Assembly (NCBI RefSeq): GCF_009600605.1
Contig: NZ_VWNA01000001.1
Coordinates: 496,001 to 560,000, forward strand
Direction: 5' to 3'
Origin: Segnochrobactrum spirostomi
Lineage (GTDB): Bacteria; Pseudomonadota; Alphaproteobacteria; Rhizobiales; Segnochrobactraceae
DNA length: 64,000 bases
The notes beneath the pieces are model-generated. The model was not told the DNA's origin. It did not search any database and was given only the letters and a program-made list of their open reading frames with translations. Numbering within the stretch: the stretch's first letter is position 1; each line of letters opens with the position of its first letter. The position numbers and the translations under genes are program-made. Shown piece after piece: positions 37,537 through 47,212 of the stretch.

Positions 37537-38472
37537 TCAGTCGTGGAAATCGAGGCCCATCTCGCGATAGCGCTCCGGATCGTCGGACCAGCTTCCGCGC
37601 ACCTTCACGAACAGGAAGAGGTGCACCGGACGCTCCAGGATCGCCGTGATCTCCTCGCGCGCGGCCTGGGAGATCGCCTTGACGGTGTGTCCCGCCTTGC
37701 CGAGCACGATCTTCTTCTGGCTGTCGCGCTCGACATAGATCGTCTGCTCGATGCGCACGGCGCCGCCCTTGAGCTCCTTCCACGCCTCGGTCTCGACGGT
37801 CGAGGCGTAGGGCAGCTCCTCGTGGAGACGGAGCATCATCTTCTCGCGGGTGATCTCGGCCGCGAGCTGGCGCATCGGCAGATCGGAGATCTGGTCTTCC
37901 GGGTAGAGCCAATGCCCCTTCGGCACGGCCTCCGCAAAGAAGGCGAGGACGTCGTCGACGCCACTGCCGTTGAGGGCGGAGACCATGAAGGTGCGGTCGA
38001 ACGGCACCTTGGCGTTGAGGTCGGAGGCGAGCGCCAGGAGGCTGTCGCGCTTCACGGTGTCGATCTTGTTGAGGATCAGCACCTTCGGATGGCGAACCTC
38101 TTTCAGGTTCTCGAGGATCGTCTCGACCTCGTCGTCGATGCCGCGCTTGGCATCGATGAGGAGCGCGACGAGATCGGCGTCCTTGGCGCCGCCCCACGCG
38201 GTCGTCACCATGGCGCGGTCGAGCCGGCGGCGCGGCTTGAAGATGCCCGGCGTATCGACGAAGACGACCTGCGACGGCCCGGCGATGGCGATGCCACGCA
38301 CCAGCGCGCGCGTCGTCTGCACCTTGTGGGTGACGATCGAGACCTTGGCCCCGACCAGGTGATTGAGCAGCGTCGACTTGCCCGCGTTCGGCGCGCCGAT
38401 GAGCGCGACGAAGCCGCAGCGCATGTCTTCCGCGGCGGGCGTCGCCGCCGGTTGCTGTTCTTCAGGCGCCAA
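37537..38472 (-). CDS. era: GTPase Era
   Basis: 311-residue GTPase needed for 16S rRNA and 30S maturation. G motifs: GAPNAGKSTLLNHLVG, DTPGIFKPRRRLDRAMV, NKIDTVKR; the C-terminal KH domain carries KIVLGKAGHTVKAISQAARE. It starts with TTG at 38470-38472, supported by GGAGG six bases before; the start lies inside the rnc end (11-base overlap). Last gene of the lepB-rnc-era unit. Confidence 0.96.
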   Translation of the reverse strand: MAPEEQQPAATPAAEDMRCGFVALIGAPNAGKSTLLNHLVGAKVSIVTHKVQTTRALVRGIAIAGPSQVVFVDTPGIFKPRRRLDRAMVTTAWGGAKDADLVALLIDAKRGIDDEVETILENLKEVRHPKVLILNKIDTVKRDSLLALASDLNAKVPFDRTFMVSALNGSGVDDVLAFFAEAVPKGHWLYPEDQISDLPMRQLAAEITREKMMLRLHEELPYASTVETEAWKELKGGAVRIEQTIYVERDSQKKIVLGKAGHTVKAISQAAREEITAILERPVHLFLFVKVRGSWSDDPERYREMGLDFHD

Positions 38473-39181
38473 GGTCTTCCTCCGACGCGAGTCCCTCGCG
38501 CTTCAAGATAACGGCGGCCGCATTCTGCTCCGCCTCACGTTTCGAACGTCCGGTGCCCTCGCCCGGCGCGATGCCGTCGAGCTTCACCGTAACCTGGAAC
38601 ACCGGCGCATGGTCCGGTCCGGACCGGCCGATCTCGAGATAGGCCGGGGTCGGCAGGCCGCGCCCCTGGGCCCATTCCTGCAACATCGTCTTCGCATCGC
38701 GCACCGGTCGGGCGAAGGCCCGCATCCGCGGACCCCAATGGGTCTCGACGAGCGGGCGCACCCGCTCGAGCCCGGCTTCGAGATAGAGCGCGGCGAGCAC
38801 CGCCTCGCAGACGTCGCCGAGGATCGCCGACTTGCGCCGGCCGCCGGCCTGCGCCTCGCCGGCGCCGACCCGCATCGCCCGGTCGAGGCCGAGATCGATC
38901 GCCACCGCCGCGCAGGTCTCCCGGCGGACCAGATGGTTGAACCGCTGGGCGAGCTCGCCCTCCTCCGCGCCCGGAAAGGCGCGATAGAGCATATCCGCAA
39001 CGGTGAGCCCGAGCACCCGGTCGCCGAGGAACTCGAGCCGCTGATAGCCGTCGGCGGCGTTCCGTCCTGTCGAGAGCGCGCTCGGATGGGTGAGCGCGCG
39101 GCCGATCAGGCCGCGGTCCGCGAAGACGTGTCCCAGCCGTTCCTCGAGCGCTTCGATCTCTCGGTCACCGCGGCCGGTCAT
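38462..39181 (-). CDS. rnc: Ribonuclease III
   Basis: 239 residues. Cuts double-stranded RNA, including rRNA precursors. The signature is YQRLEFLGDRVLGLTVADML near residue 40, followed by AILGDVCEAVLAALYLEAGL; the C-terminal 70 residues are a double-stranded RNA-binding domain ending GRSKREAEQNAAAVIL. ATG 39181 overlaps the lepB stop in ATGA. Translation is thus coupled from lepB to era. Confidence 0.97.
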   Translation of the reverse strand: MTGRGDREIEALEERLGHVFADRGLIGRALTHPSALSTGRNAADGYQRLEFLGDRVLGLTVADMLYRAFPGAEEGELAQRFNHLVRRETCAAVAIDLGLDRAMRVGAGEAQAGGRRKSAILGDVCEAVLAALYLEAGLERVRPLVETHWGPRMRAFARPVRDAKTMLQEWAQGRGLPTPAYLEIGRSGPDHAPVFQVTVKLDGIAPGEGTGRSKREAEQNAAAVILKREGLASEEDLGA

Positions 39182-39954
39182 AGGAGCTTGAAGATCCGGC
39201 CCCAACGGACGTCGGTCGGCCACTTCCAGAGCTGCCACGCCGGCTCGTCGCCGTCGATCGAGAAGAAGATCACCTCCGCCCGGCCGACCAGATTCTCGAA
39301 CGGCACGTAGCCGACATGGTCGAGCACGCGACTGTCGCTCGAATTGTCGCGGTTGTCGCCCATCATGAAATAATGGCCGGGCGGCACCGTATAGACCTGG
39401 GTATCGTCCCAGAAGCCGTGCGGATCGAGATCGAGCACGTCGTAGGAGACGCCGTTCGGCAGGGTCTCCTTGAAGCGCGGGATCTGTCGGCGCACGCCGA
39501 ACTCGTCGGTGTCGACATAGAAGCCGTCCGGCACCTTCGGCACGGCCTTGTCGTTGATGTAGAGGACGCCGCCGATCATCTGGATGCGGTCGCCCGGCAT
39601 GCCGATGAGACGCTTGATGTAGTCCGTCTCGTTGTCGGTCGGCAGCTTGAAGACGACGATGTCGCCCCGCTTCGGCTCGGACGCGAGGATGCGGCCGGAG
39701 AACGGCACCGCGCCGAAGGGGAACGAATAGCGGCTGTAGCCGTAGGCATATTTCGAGACGAACACGTAATCTCCGATCAGGAGGGTGTCCATCATCGAGC
39801 CCGATGGGATGTTGAAGGGCTGGAACAGGAACGTGCGGACGACGAGCGCCAACAGGAGCGCCTGAACGACGACTTTGATGGTCTCGTAGGCGCCGCCTTG
39901 TTTGTCCGTCTTATGAGTCGCCAAGTTCCCGCTCGCTGATTTGTCGCTCGACAC
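39178..39954 (-). CDS. lepB: Signal peptidase I
   Basis: 258 residues, inner-membrane serine/lysine protease that removes signal peptides. One N-terminal membrane helix (VVVQALLLALVVRTFLFQPF), then the catalytic Ser in IPSGSMMDTLLIGDYVFVSK, the catalytic Lys in YIKRLIGMPGDRI, and the C-terminal GDNRDNSSDSR signature. It begins with GTG 39954. It has an extended periplasmic insert typical of Gram-negative LepB. Confidence 0.96.
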   Translation of the reverse strand: MSSDKSASGNLATHKTDKQGGAYETIKVVVQALLLALVVRTFLFQPFNIPSGSMMDTLLIGDYVFVSKYAYGYSRYSFPFGAVPFSGRILASEPKRGDIVVFKLPTDNETDYIKRLIGMPGDRIQMIGGVLYINDKAVPKVPDGFYVDTDEFGVRRQIPRFKETLPNGVSYDVLDLDPHGFWDDTQVYTVPPGHYFMMGDNRDNSSDSRVLDHVGYVPFENLVGRAEVIFFSIDGDEPAWQLWKWPTDVRWGRIFKLL

Positions 39955-40056
39955 GGCGGTATCGCCTTCCGTGCAAAAAGTATGGAAAACGGCGCGCCAC
40001 CCCGCACCGAACGTGCGCCCTAAATAGAGCTTCGGCCGACGCGGCGCAATTCGGCC

Positions 40057-40506
40057 TCAGCGCCAGCGCGTCGAGGGCGGGACGGGCCAATCCTGCGGCA
40101 CGGCCGAGATCACCACGAAGGCCTGCGCCAGCGGATAATCGTCGGTCATCGTGACGTCGATGTGGGCGCGGAAGCCCACGGGCGTCATCGCCGCGAGCCG
40201 CTCGGCCGCGCCGCCGGTGAGCACGATGGTCGGCTTACCGCTCGGCAGGTTGACGACGCCCATCTCGCGCCAGGCGACGCCCATCCGCACGCCGCTGCCG
40301 AGCGCCTTGGAACAGGCCTCCTTGGCGGCGAAGCGCTTGGCATAGGTCGCGGCGCGCTGGGCGTGGCGGCCGCCTTCGATGCGGCCCTCCGCCTTCGCCC
40401 GCTCGGTCTCGGTGAAGACGCGCTCGGTGAAGCGCGGGCCGAACCGCTCGAGCGTCTTCTCGACCCGCTTGATGTCGATGAGGTCCGCGCCGATGCCGAG
40501 GATCAT
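40057..40506 (-). CDS. acpS: Holo-[acyl-carrier-protein] synthase
   Basis: 149 residues. Adds 4'-phosphopantetheine to acyl carrier protein. Motifs: [20 protein letters not shown] at the N-terminus with the metal-binding Asp, and [17 protein letters not shown]. The ATG overlaps the pdxJ stop in ATGA. pdxJ-acpS coupling is common across proteobacteria. Confidence 0.96.
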   Translation of the reverse strand: MILGIGADLIDIKRVEKTLERFGPRFTERVFTETERAKAEGRIEGGRHAQRAATYAKRFAAKEACSKALGSGVRMGVAWREMGVVNLPSGKPTIVLTGGAAERLAAMTPVGFRAHIDVTMTDDYPLAQAFVVISAVPQDWPVPPSTRWR

Positions 40507-41282
40507 GCGCGCTCCGCGGTGGGCATCGTCACCATCCGCGCCTCCATCATGCGCCGGTGCATTTCGGCGACCGAGCGTTCGAGCCCGACGAAGATCGCCT
40601 CCGCCACCAGGAAGTGACCGATATTGAGCTCGGCGATCTGCGGCAGTCGGGCGATCGGCGCGACGGTGTCGTAGGTTAGGCCGTGGCCGGCATGAACTTC
40701 GAGGCCGATCGCCGCGCCGTGGGCGGCGGCCTCGGCGATGCGGGCGAGTTCGGCCGCCTCGGCGATCCGCTCGCCGGCGAGATGGAGATCGCAATAGCGC
40801 CCGGTGTGGAGTTCGACGACCGGCGCGCCGAGGGCGCGGGCGACGTCGAGTTGGCGCGGGTCGGGCTCGATGAACAGCGAGACGCGGATGCCGGCGGCGG
40901 CGAGCGCCGCGATCATCGGCGCAAGGCGCTCGCGGCCGGCGATCACGTCGAGCCCGCCCTCGGTGGTGCGCTCCTCGCGCTTCTCGGGGACGATGCAGGT
41001 GGCGTGGGGCCGGACCTTGAGGGCGATCGCCACCATCTCCTCGGTCGCCGCCATCTCCAGATTGAGCGGCAGCGTGATCTCGGCGGCGAGCCGCTCGATA
41101 TCGCGATCGCGGATGTGGCGGCGGTCCTCGCGAAGGTGCGCGGTGATGCCGTCGGCACCGCCCTCCTGCGCCGTGCGGGCGGCGCAGACCGGGTCGGGAT
41201 AGGGCCCGCCGCGGGCATTGCGCACGGTCGCCACGTGATCGACGTTGACCCCGAGGCGGAGCGGCGACGGCGACGCGATCAT
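40503..41282 (-). CDS. pdxJ: Pyridoxine 5'-phosphate synthase
   Basis: 259 residues, last step of de novo vitamin B6 synthesis: joins 3-amino-2-oxopropyl phosphate and deoxyxylulose 5-phosphate. Family features: [17 protein letters not shown] near residue 9, [20 protein letters not shown] and [21 protein letters not shown] 41282; its first bases overlap the end of the DUF2062 gene by four. The PLP-related oxidase pdxH is elsewhere in this window (48.8 kb). Confidence 0.96.
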   Translation of the reverse strand: MIASPSPLRLGVNVDHVATVRNARGGPYPDPVCAARTAQEGGADGITAHLREDRRHIRDRDIERLAAEITLPLNLEMAATEEMVAIALKVRPHATCIVPEKREERTTEGGLDVIAGRERLAPMIAALAAAGIRVSLFIEPDPRQLDVARALGAPVVELHTGRYCDLHLAGERIAEAAELARIAEAAAHGAAIGLEVHAGHGLTYDTVAPIARLPQIAELNIGHFLVAEAIFVGLERSVAEMHRRMMEARMVTMPTAERA

Positions 41283-41929
41283 GATCTCGTTTCCTCTTTG
41301 GGCACGGCAGGGTTCGGCAGGGCGGAGCCGCCCGGCAACGCGGCGGCGTTGGCACGCGCCCGGGCGCGCAGCCGCGCGGTGCGCCGGCGACGATAGCTGC
41401 CGACGCCGATGCGCGTCAGCACATAGGTGACAAGTCCGATCACGATCGCGACGGGCAGCGAGCCGATGATCATCGGCTCGATGAGCGGCCAAAGCGTGCT
41501 CCACGGATGGTCGAACGCACCGCTCATCATCAGGGCGTTGAACGGATCGCGGCCGAGATGGAAATGGTGGGGCAGCAGATGCGGCCGCACCGTGTCCGGC
41601 GCCAGCCATTCGCCGACCTTGAAGGTGATGCTCCAGATCAGCGGATAGGTGAAGGGATTGCCGAAATTGGTGGCGATCAGCGCGGCGAGCGCGTTGCCGC
41701 CGAGGAGCAACGCCAGCGCGACGCTGAGCACCATGTGAAGGCCGAGGAAGGGCGTCGTCGCCATCGCGACGCCCGCCGCGACCCCGGCGGCGACCGCGTG
41801 CGGCGATTCTCCGAGGCGGAGAATGCGCTTCCAATGATAGCCGACGGACCGGCGCCAGGACCGTCGCGGCCACACCGCGATCCTGAGACGTTCTTTGAAG
41901 CCGGGTTTTTCGCGTCGGCGGAACAGCAC
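41279..41929 (-). CDS. DUF2062 membrane protein
   Basis: 216 residues. N-terminal basic region, then [20 protein letters not shown] with [33 protein letters not shown] and further hydrophobic segments, ending in an Arg/Ala-rich tail. This is the DUF2062 family of membrane proteins, unknown function, regularly beside pdxJ in alphaproteobacteria. Starts with GTG 41929. Confidence 0.88.
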   Translation of the reverse strand: MLFRRREKPGFKERLRIAVWPRRSWRRSVGYHWKRILRLGESPHAVAAGVAAGVAMATTPFLGLHMVLSVALALLLGGNALAALIATNFGNPFTYPLIWSITFKVGEWLAPDTVRPHLLPHHFHLGRDPFNALMMSGAFDHPWSTLWPLIEPMIIGSLPVAIVIGLVTYVLTRIGVGSYRRRRTARLRARARANAAALPGGSALPNPAVPKEETRS

Positions 41930-41991
41930 TCGCTCACCTGAAAAGTCGTCGCCCGCCGGAAGCGGTCAGGCGAGGCCGCGGCTCCCCGGCT

Positions 41992-42546
41992 TCACGGGGG
42001 AATGGCGGCGAGTTCCGGCGGCAGGGCATCCGCCGGATAGGCCGGCACGACGTATTCGGCGAGCGCGACGAGCGGCACGCCGATCTCCGCCTTGCCACCC
42101 GAACGGTCGATCAGGCAGGCCGCCGCCACCACGTCCGCGCCCAAAGCACGAACCGCGGCGATGGTCTCGCGGATGGAGAGGCCGGTCGTCACGATGTCCT
42201 CGACGATGACGACCCGCGCGCCGGTCTCGATCTCGAAGCGGCGCAGGCGGAACTCACCGTTCTCGCGCTCGACCCAGACCGCCGGCACGGCGAGATGGCG
42301 TGCCGTCTCGTAACCCGGCACGATGCCGCCGACGGCCGGGGCGACGACATAATCGATCCGGCCCGGAACCTCGGCGCGAATCCGGTCGGCGAGCGCCCGG
42401 CACAGCACCTCGGTCTTCGCCGGATGCATGAAGACGCGCGCCTTCTGCAAGAAGACCGGGCTGCGCAGGCCCGAACTCAGGATGAAGTGCCCTTCGAGGA
42501 TCGCCCCGCAAGATCTGAAAACATCGAGCACTTCGTCGCGAGTCAT
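41992..42546 (-). CDS. pyrE: Orotate phosphoribosyltransferase
   Basis: 184 residues, pyrimidine synthesis: orotate plus PRPP gives OMP. The PRPP-binding motif is [20 protein letters not shown] near residue 115; [19 protein letters not shown] is the N-terminal signature. The second ATG (42546) is chosen because AGGGG lies eight bases ahead, whereas it is only two bases from the first ATG (42552). Both are in frame. Confidence 0.95.
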   Translation of the reverse strand: MTRDEVLDVFRSCGAILEGHFILSSGLRSPVFLQKARVFMHPAKTEVLCRALADRIRAEVPGRIDYVVAPAVGGIVPGYETARHLAVPAVWVERENGEFRLRRFEIETGARVVIVEDIVTTGLSIRETIAAVRALGADVVAAACLIDRSGGKAEIGVPLVALAEYVVPAYPADALPPELAAIPP

Positions 42547-42633
42547 GAGCATTTCCCCTGGTTCGGCGCGCCGTGGCGCCCGCCTTCATCGCGGCCGGCC
42601 ACGGCGAAAGCAAGGCCGCTTCGGTGCGGCGCG

Positions 42634-44814
42634 TCAGCCGTTGACGCGGGCGACGCTGGTGACGTTCGGCAGAAGCCGCACCTGAGCGATGATCTCGTTC
42701 AGATGCTTCACGTCGTAGACCTCGAGATCGATCAGCATGTCGTGGGCGTCGTGGCCGCGTCGCACCATCTTGATGTTGTCGATGTTGCCCTCGGTCTCGC
42801 CGATCGCCCGGGCGATGACGGCGAGCGAGCCCGGCTCGTTGATCGAGGACACCTTGATCTGCGCCGGGAAGCGTTCGGCTGCGTCGGGATCGATCTCCCA
42901 GCGCACGTCGAGCCAGCGTTCCGGCTCGTCGTCGAACTGCTTCAAGGCCGGCGACTGGATCGGGTAGATCGTCACGCCCTGCCCCGGCGTCAGGATGCCG
43001 ACGATGCGGTCGCCGGGAATGGCGCCGCCGTCCGGCGCGAAGCGCACCGGCAGATCCGCGCGCAGGCCGCGGATCGGCAGCTCCGCCGGGTTGGTCTCGT
43101 TGGTGAGGCTGCGGCTCTCGACGCCGGCGCCCGGCCGGCGCGGCGGCCGTCCGCGCTGCGCCTCGGTCTGATAATCGGGATAGACCGCCTTCAGCACGTC
43201 GTCGGAATTGACCTCGCCGCGCCCGACCGCCGCCAGGAGGTCGGTGACGTTGGACTGGCCGAGCCGCGTCAGCGCGCCTTCGAGCTGCTCCTGGGCGAAC
43301 GGGCGGCCGGCGCGGTCGAACGCGCGCTCCACGATGTGCTTGCCGAGGCCGCTATATTGCCGGCGCACGGCATCCTTGGTGGCGCGGCGGATGGCGGCGC
43401 GGGCCTTGCCGGTGACGGCGATCGATTCCCACGCGGCCGGCGGCGTCTGCGCCTTGGAGCGGATGATCTCCACCTCGTCGCCGTTCGCGAGCGCGGTGAC
43501 GAGCGGCATGATGCGCCCGTTGATCTTGCAGCCGACGCAGGTGTTGCCGACGTCGGTGTGGACCGCGTAGGCGAAGTCGATCGGCGTCGCGCCGCGCGGC
43601 AAGGCGATCAGCCGGCCCTTCGGCGTGAAACAGAACACCTGATCGTAGAACAGCTCGAGCTTGGTGTTCTCGAGGAATTCCTCCGGCGTATCGCCCTCGT
43701 TGAGAAGGTCGATGGTCCGCCGCAGCCATTCGTAGGCGCGGCTCTCCTCGGTCGCCTTGGCGATGTTGCGCCCGCCGGTCTTGCCGTCCTTGTAGAGGGC
43801 GTGGGCCGCGATGCCGTATTCGGCGACGCGGTTCATCTCGGCGGTGCGGATCTGGAGTTCGACGCGCTGGCGGCTCGGGCCGACGACGGTCGTGTGCAAC
43901 GACCGATAATCGTTCTGCTTCGGCGTCGAGATATAGTCCTTGAAGCGGCCGGGCACCGTCGGCCACGTGGTGTGGACGATGCCGAGCACCTGGTAGCAAT
44001 CCTCGAGCGACGGCACGACGACGCGGAAGCCGAAGATGTCCGACAATTGCTCGAAGGCGACCGACTTGCGCTGCATCTTCGAGAAGATCGAGTAAGGCCG
44101 CTTCTGGCGCCCCTTCACCTCGGCGACGATACCGTGCTCGGCGAACCGGCGGGTGAGTTCGGCCTCGATCTCGCCGATCAGGTCCCGGTTGCGCTCGCTC
44201 AGCGCACTGAGCCGTTCGGTGATGGTCTTCCACGCATCGGGATTGAGATGGCGGAAGGCGAGGTCCTCAAGCTCCTCGCGCAGCGACTGCATGCCCATGC
44301 GCCCGGCCAGCGGCGCATAGATCTCCATCGTCTCCTCGGCGATGCGCGCGCGCTTCGCCTCCGGCACGAAATGGAGGGTCCGCATATTGTGCAGGCGGTC
44401 GGCAAGCTTGACGAGGAGAACGCGGACGTCGTCGGCGACGGCGAGCAGGAGCTTGCGGAAATTCTCCGCCTGCTTGGCTTTCTGGGTGACGAGATCGAGC
44501 CGCCGGATCTTGGTGAGGCCGTCGACGAGCTTGCCGATCTCCTCCCCGAAGGTGCTGTCGATCTCGGCGCGGGTCGCGTCGGTGTCCTCGATCGTGTCGT
44601 GGAGGAGCGCGACCGCGATGGTGGCATCGTCGAGCCGAAGATTGGTCAGGATTGCCGCGACTTCGAGCGGATGCGAAATGTAAGGATCGCCCGAGGCGCG
44701 CTTCTGCGCCCCGTGCTTCTGCATCGCGTAGACGTAGGCCTTGTTGAGAAGAGCCTCGTCGGCGTTCGGGTTGTACCGCGTGACCCGCTCGACGAGCTCG
44801 TACTGACGCATCAT
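42634..44814 (-). CDS. rsh: Bifunctional (p)ppGpp synthetase/hydrolase (Rsh/SpoT)
   Basis: 726 residues; makes and breaks (p)ppGpp, the stringent-response signal. The N-terminal HD hydrolase is intact (YISHPLEVAAILTNLRLDD, then LLHDTIEDT), the synthetase domain has RPYSIFSKMQRKSVAFEQLS, NDYRSLHTTVVGPSRQRVEL and QIRT, then a TGS domain (FTPKGRLIALPRGATPIDFA) and a C-terminal ACT domain. Alphaproteobacteria usually have this single enzyme. MMRQYELVERV at 44814 is the start; it follows rpoZ, the RNA-polymerase omega subunit that contributes to a ppGpp site. Confidence 0.96.
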   Translation of the reverse strand: MMRQYELVERVTRYNPNADEALLNKAYVYAMQKHGAQKRASGDPYISHPLEVAAILTNLRLDDATIAVALLHDTIEDTDATRAEIDSTFGEEIGKLVDGLTKIRRLDLVTQKAKQAENFRKLLLAVADDVRVLLVKLADRLHNMRTLHFVPEAKRARIAEETMEIYAPLAGRMGMQSLREELEDLAFRHLNPDAWKTITERLSALSERNRDLIGEIEAELTRRFAEHGIVAEVKGRQKRPYSIFSKMQRKSVAFEQLSDIFGFRVVVPSLEDCYQVLGIVHTTWPTVPGRFKDYISTPKQNDYRSLHTTVVGPSRQRVELQIRTAEMNRVAEYGIAAHALYKDGKTGGRNIAKATEESRAYEWLRRTIDLLNEGDTPEEFLENTKLELFYDQVFCFTPKGRLIALPRGATPIDFAYAVHTDVGNTCVGCKINGRIMPLVTALANGDEVEIIRSKAQTPPAAWESIAVTGKARAAIRRATKDAVRRQYSGLGKHIVERAFDRAGRPFAQEQLEGALTRLGQSNVTDLLAAVGRGEVNSDDVLKAVYPDYQTEAQRGRPPRRPGAGVESRSLTNETNPAELPIRGLRADLPVRFAPDGGAIPGDRIVGILTPGQGVTIYPIQSPALKQFDDEPERWLDVRWEIDPDAAERFPAQIKVSSINEPGSLAVIARAIGETEGNIDNIKMVRRGHDAHDMLIDLEVYDVKHLNEIIAQVRLLPNVTSVARVNG

Positions 44815-44982
44815 CGGAAGTTCGACCCGCCTCCAGACCGGCGCTGCGGGAGCAGCGCACCAACACGACGGCACTGCAGGGGCAGCGCATTCGAGACCGT
44901 GCGTGAGGAGACGCTCGACGGTCTTCGCGTCGTCAGCGGGAAGGACGCGACGGCGGCGAGGACGCCGCCGCCCTCATCACAT

Positions 44983-45366
44983 TCAAATATCGTCGGTCTT
45001 TTCGGGCGGCACCAGCCCTTCGAGGCCGCGCAGCAGATCTTCTTCCGACATGCGGTCGAACGCCACTTCGCCGTCGTCGACCGAATCGCTCGACGAGGAA
45101 GCGACGAGCGGAACCGGCTCGGGCTCGGGCTCATCCACCTCGACATATTTCTGCAGCGAGTGGATGAGGTCCTCCTTGAGGTCCTCGGGATGAACGGTCT
45201 CGTCGGCGATCTCGCGCAGCGCCACGACCGGGTTCTTGTCATTGTCGCGATCGATCGTGAGCTGAGAACCGCTCGAGATCATGCGCGCACGATGGCTGGC
45301 GAGCAGCACCAGCTCGAACCGGTTTTCGACCTTGTCGATACAATCCTCGACGGTCACACGGGCCAT
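44983..45366 (-). CDS. rpoZ: RNA polymerase omega subunit
   Basis: 127 residues. [20 protein letters not shown] followed by [13 protein letters not shown] is the omega signature. The long acidic C-terminal tail ([20 protein letters not shown]) is common in alphaproteobacteria. First gene of the minus-strand core block rpoZ-rsh-pyrE-DUF2062-pdxJ-acpS-lepB-rnc-era, which spans to 37.5 kb. Divergent from the NYN gene. Confidence 0.96.
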   Translation of the reverse strand: MARVTVEDCIDKVENRFELVLLASHRARMISSGSQLTIDRDNDKNPVVALREIADETVHPEDLKEDLIHSLQKYVEVDEPEPEPVPLVASSSSDSVDDGEVAFDRMSEEDLLRGLEGLVPPEKTDDI

Positions 45367-45672
45367 CGGTTGACTCCACTTTGTAGGGACTTGTATTCGT
45401 CAATAGGGGCGACGCGCAGGAAAGGCAAGCACGGCGCACCAACCGTTGCGATTCGAGACCGTTTGAAGATCGTGGATTTCCCTGAAGACCGGCGTGTGCC
45501 GAGCACCGCCATCACATTGTGAAAGCCAGCCCGCCGCAGCGCGATGCGGCCGCATCCGAAAAGATCCCCGCCCGCACGGCGACTGCACGAACGATCCGAT
45601 TCGACCACGGCCCGACGGCCACACCCATATCCTAGCGAAACCGTATTTCAGCAGAAGCGGCACAAGAGAACC
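45367..45672. other. Divergent intergenic region rpoZ / NYN gene
   Basis: 306 bases between two divergent starts; should hold both promoters. It has somewhat lower GC near 45390-45520 and just before the NYN start (around 45630-45675). No RNA gene or repeat was recognised. Confidence 0.4.
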
Positions 45673-46296
45673 ATGAATAAGCCAGCTAAAGACCCTTTCA
45701 CGTTCGATCCCCGCGAGAAAATTGCTCTCTTCATCGACGGCGCCAATCTCTATGGCACCGCGAAGACGCTTGGTTTCGATATCGATTACCGGCGACTTCT
45801 CGAAGAATTCAAGTCACACGGCTATTTGCTGCGTGCATATTATTATACGGCGCTGATCGAAGATCAGGAATATTCCTCGATTCGACCGCTCATCGATTGG
45901 CTCGATTATAACGGCTACAAGGTCGTGACGAAGCCGGTTAAGGAGTTCGTCGACCATGCCGGCCGCCGCAAGATCAAGGGCAACATGGACATCGAACTCG
46001 TCGTCGATGCCATGGAGCAGATCGAGCACGTCGATCATTTCGTGCTGTTCTCCGGCGACGGCGACTTCCGCCCGCTCGTCGAGGCGATCCAGCGCCGCGG
46101 CCGCAAGGTGAGCGTCGTCTCGACCCTCGTCACCCAGCCGCCGATGGTTTCGGACGATCTGCGCCGCCAGGCCGACCATTTCATCGAGCTCGCGAACCTC
46201 TCGAACAAGATCGGCCGCGATCCGGGCGAGCGCGCCGCGCGCGCGGCCGAGCGTCAGGACCGCTACCAGCGCGATCCCGAGCCGTCCGACCTGTGA
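45673..46296 (+). CDS. NYN domain (LabA/DUF88) protein
   Basis: 207 residues. PIN-like NYN nuclease fold: acidic residues in IALFIDGANLYGTAKTLGFD, KGNMDIELVVDAMEQIEHVD and LFSGDGDFRPLVEAIQRRGR. Proteins of this group are called LabA or DUF88; RNA cleavage is expected from the fold. The gene's first half uses more A and T codons than its neighbours. The stop overlaps the next gene's GTG by four bases. Confidence 0.9.
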   Translation: MNKPAKDPFTFDPREKIALFIDGANLYGTAKTLGFDIDYRRLLEEFKSHGYLLRAYYYTALIEDQEYSSIRPLIDWLDYNGYKVVTKPVKEFVDHAGRRKIKGNMDIELVVDAMEQIEHVDHFVLFSGDGDFRPLVEAIQRRGRKVSVVSTLVTQPPMVSDDLRRQADHFIELANLSNKIGRDPGERAARAAERQDRYQRDPEPSDL

Positions 46297-46955
46297 GCGC
46301 CGGCCGCTTGCTCGAGCCCGCGGTCGCGGAGCCGGACCACGATTGTCCGCTCTGCCCGCGGCTCGTCGCCTTTCGGGAGACGCACCGCGCGCGGGAGCCG
46401 GACTGGTTCAACGCGCCGGTGCCGACCTTCGGGCCCGACGATGCGGAACTCCTCATCGTCGGCCTCGCCCCTGGCTTGCGCGGGGCGAACCGCACCGGGC
46501 GTCCCTTCACCGGCGACTACGCCGGCGATCTCCTTTACCAGACGCTCATCGACCGCGGCCTCGCGCGCGGCACCTATCGCGCAGATCCGAACGACGGGCT
46601 CGAGCTTGTCGGCACCGCGATCAGCAACGGCGTGCGCTGCGTGCCGCCGGACAACAAGCCGGTCGGCGCGGAGATCGCCGCCTGCCGGCCCTTCCTCGCT
46701 GCCACGATTTCGCGTTTCACGAGGCTCAAGGCGATCGTCGTGCTCGGCCGCATCGCCCATGACACGACGCTGTCGGCACTCGGGGCAAGGCGGGCGAGCC
46801 ATCCGTTCCGGCACGGCGCGGAACACGCCATGGCCGGCGGCCGGACGCTGTTCGACAGCTATCATTGCAGCCGCTACAACACGAACACCGGCGTGCTGAC
46901 GCCCGCCATGTTCGAGGCGGTGTTCGATCGGGTCGTCGCGTACCTCGGGCGGTGA
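46293..46955 (+). CDS. Type-5 uracil-DNA glycosylase (UdgB)
   Basis: 220 residues. Removes uracil and other deaminated bases from DNA. Motif A is GLAPGLRGANRTGRPFTGD near residue 57; the second motif ends in YHCSRYNTNTGVLT. Four cysteines typical of an Fe-S cluster are present, two in DHDCPLCPRLV and others in VRCVPPDN and AACRPFLAA. This domain order and the sequences fit UDG family 5 (as in Thermus UDGb). GTG start overlaps the NYN gene. Confidence 0.9.
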   Translation: MSAGRLLEPAVAEPDHDCPLCPRLVAFRETHRAREPDWFNAPVPTFGPDDAELLIVGLAPGLRGANRTGRPFTGDYAGDLLYQTLIDRGLARGTYRADPNDGLELVGTAISNGVRCVPPDNKPVGAEIAACRPFLAATISRFTRLKAIVVLGRIAHDTTLSALGARRASHPFRHGAEHAMAGGRTLFDSYHCSRYNTNTGVLTPAMFEAVFDRVVAYLGR

Positions 46956-47015
46956 GGCTGGGGAAGACCCCTGCTGAGCCTGTGACGTTCCCTCTGATTT
47001 CAAGGGAGCCACCCC

Positions 47016-47165
47016 TTGCTTCTCCCCTCGGGGGAGAAGGTGCCCCGAAGGGGCGGATGAGGAAATAGGCTCTAAACCTCAAAGCTTTGTATGAAATGAG
47101 AGGTCTTCAGAGACCCCTCATCCGGCCCTGCCGGGCCACCTTCTCCGCGCAAGCGGAGAGAAGGA
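47016..47165. repeat. Composite palindromic element C, same family as A
   Basis: Fills the gap between the UDG gene and the DnaJ-like gene (both converge). Left arm near 47016-47062: CTTCTCCCCTCGGGGGAGAA, then GGTGCCCCGAAGGGGCGGAT and GAGG. Right arm 47112-47165: CTCATCCGGCCCTGCCGGGC, then CACCTTCTCCGCGCAAGCGG and AGAGAAGG. Read on the other strand it matches element A at 8164-8292 in order and spacing, with about 50 bases between the arms. Confidence 0.88.
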
Positions 47166-47212
47166 AACGGCGAGGCTGAGGATCTAAGCGTCCACAGCCT
47201 AAGCTCCGCGAA

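Noticed and set aside
42295-45522. A 1075-codon plus-strand open frame opposite rsh and rpoZ
   Set aside because: Antisense shadow of strongly conserved genes; no recognisable domain.
45367-45672. 6S or other small RNA in the rpoZ/NYN gap
   Set aside because: No recognisable secondary-structure pattern could be supported by reading.
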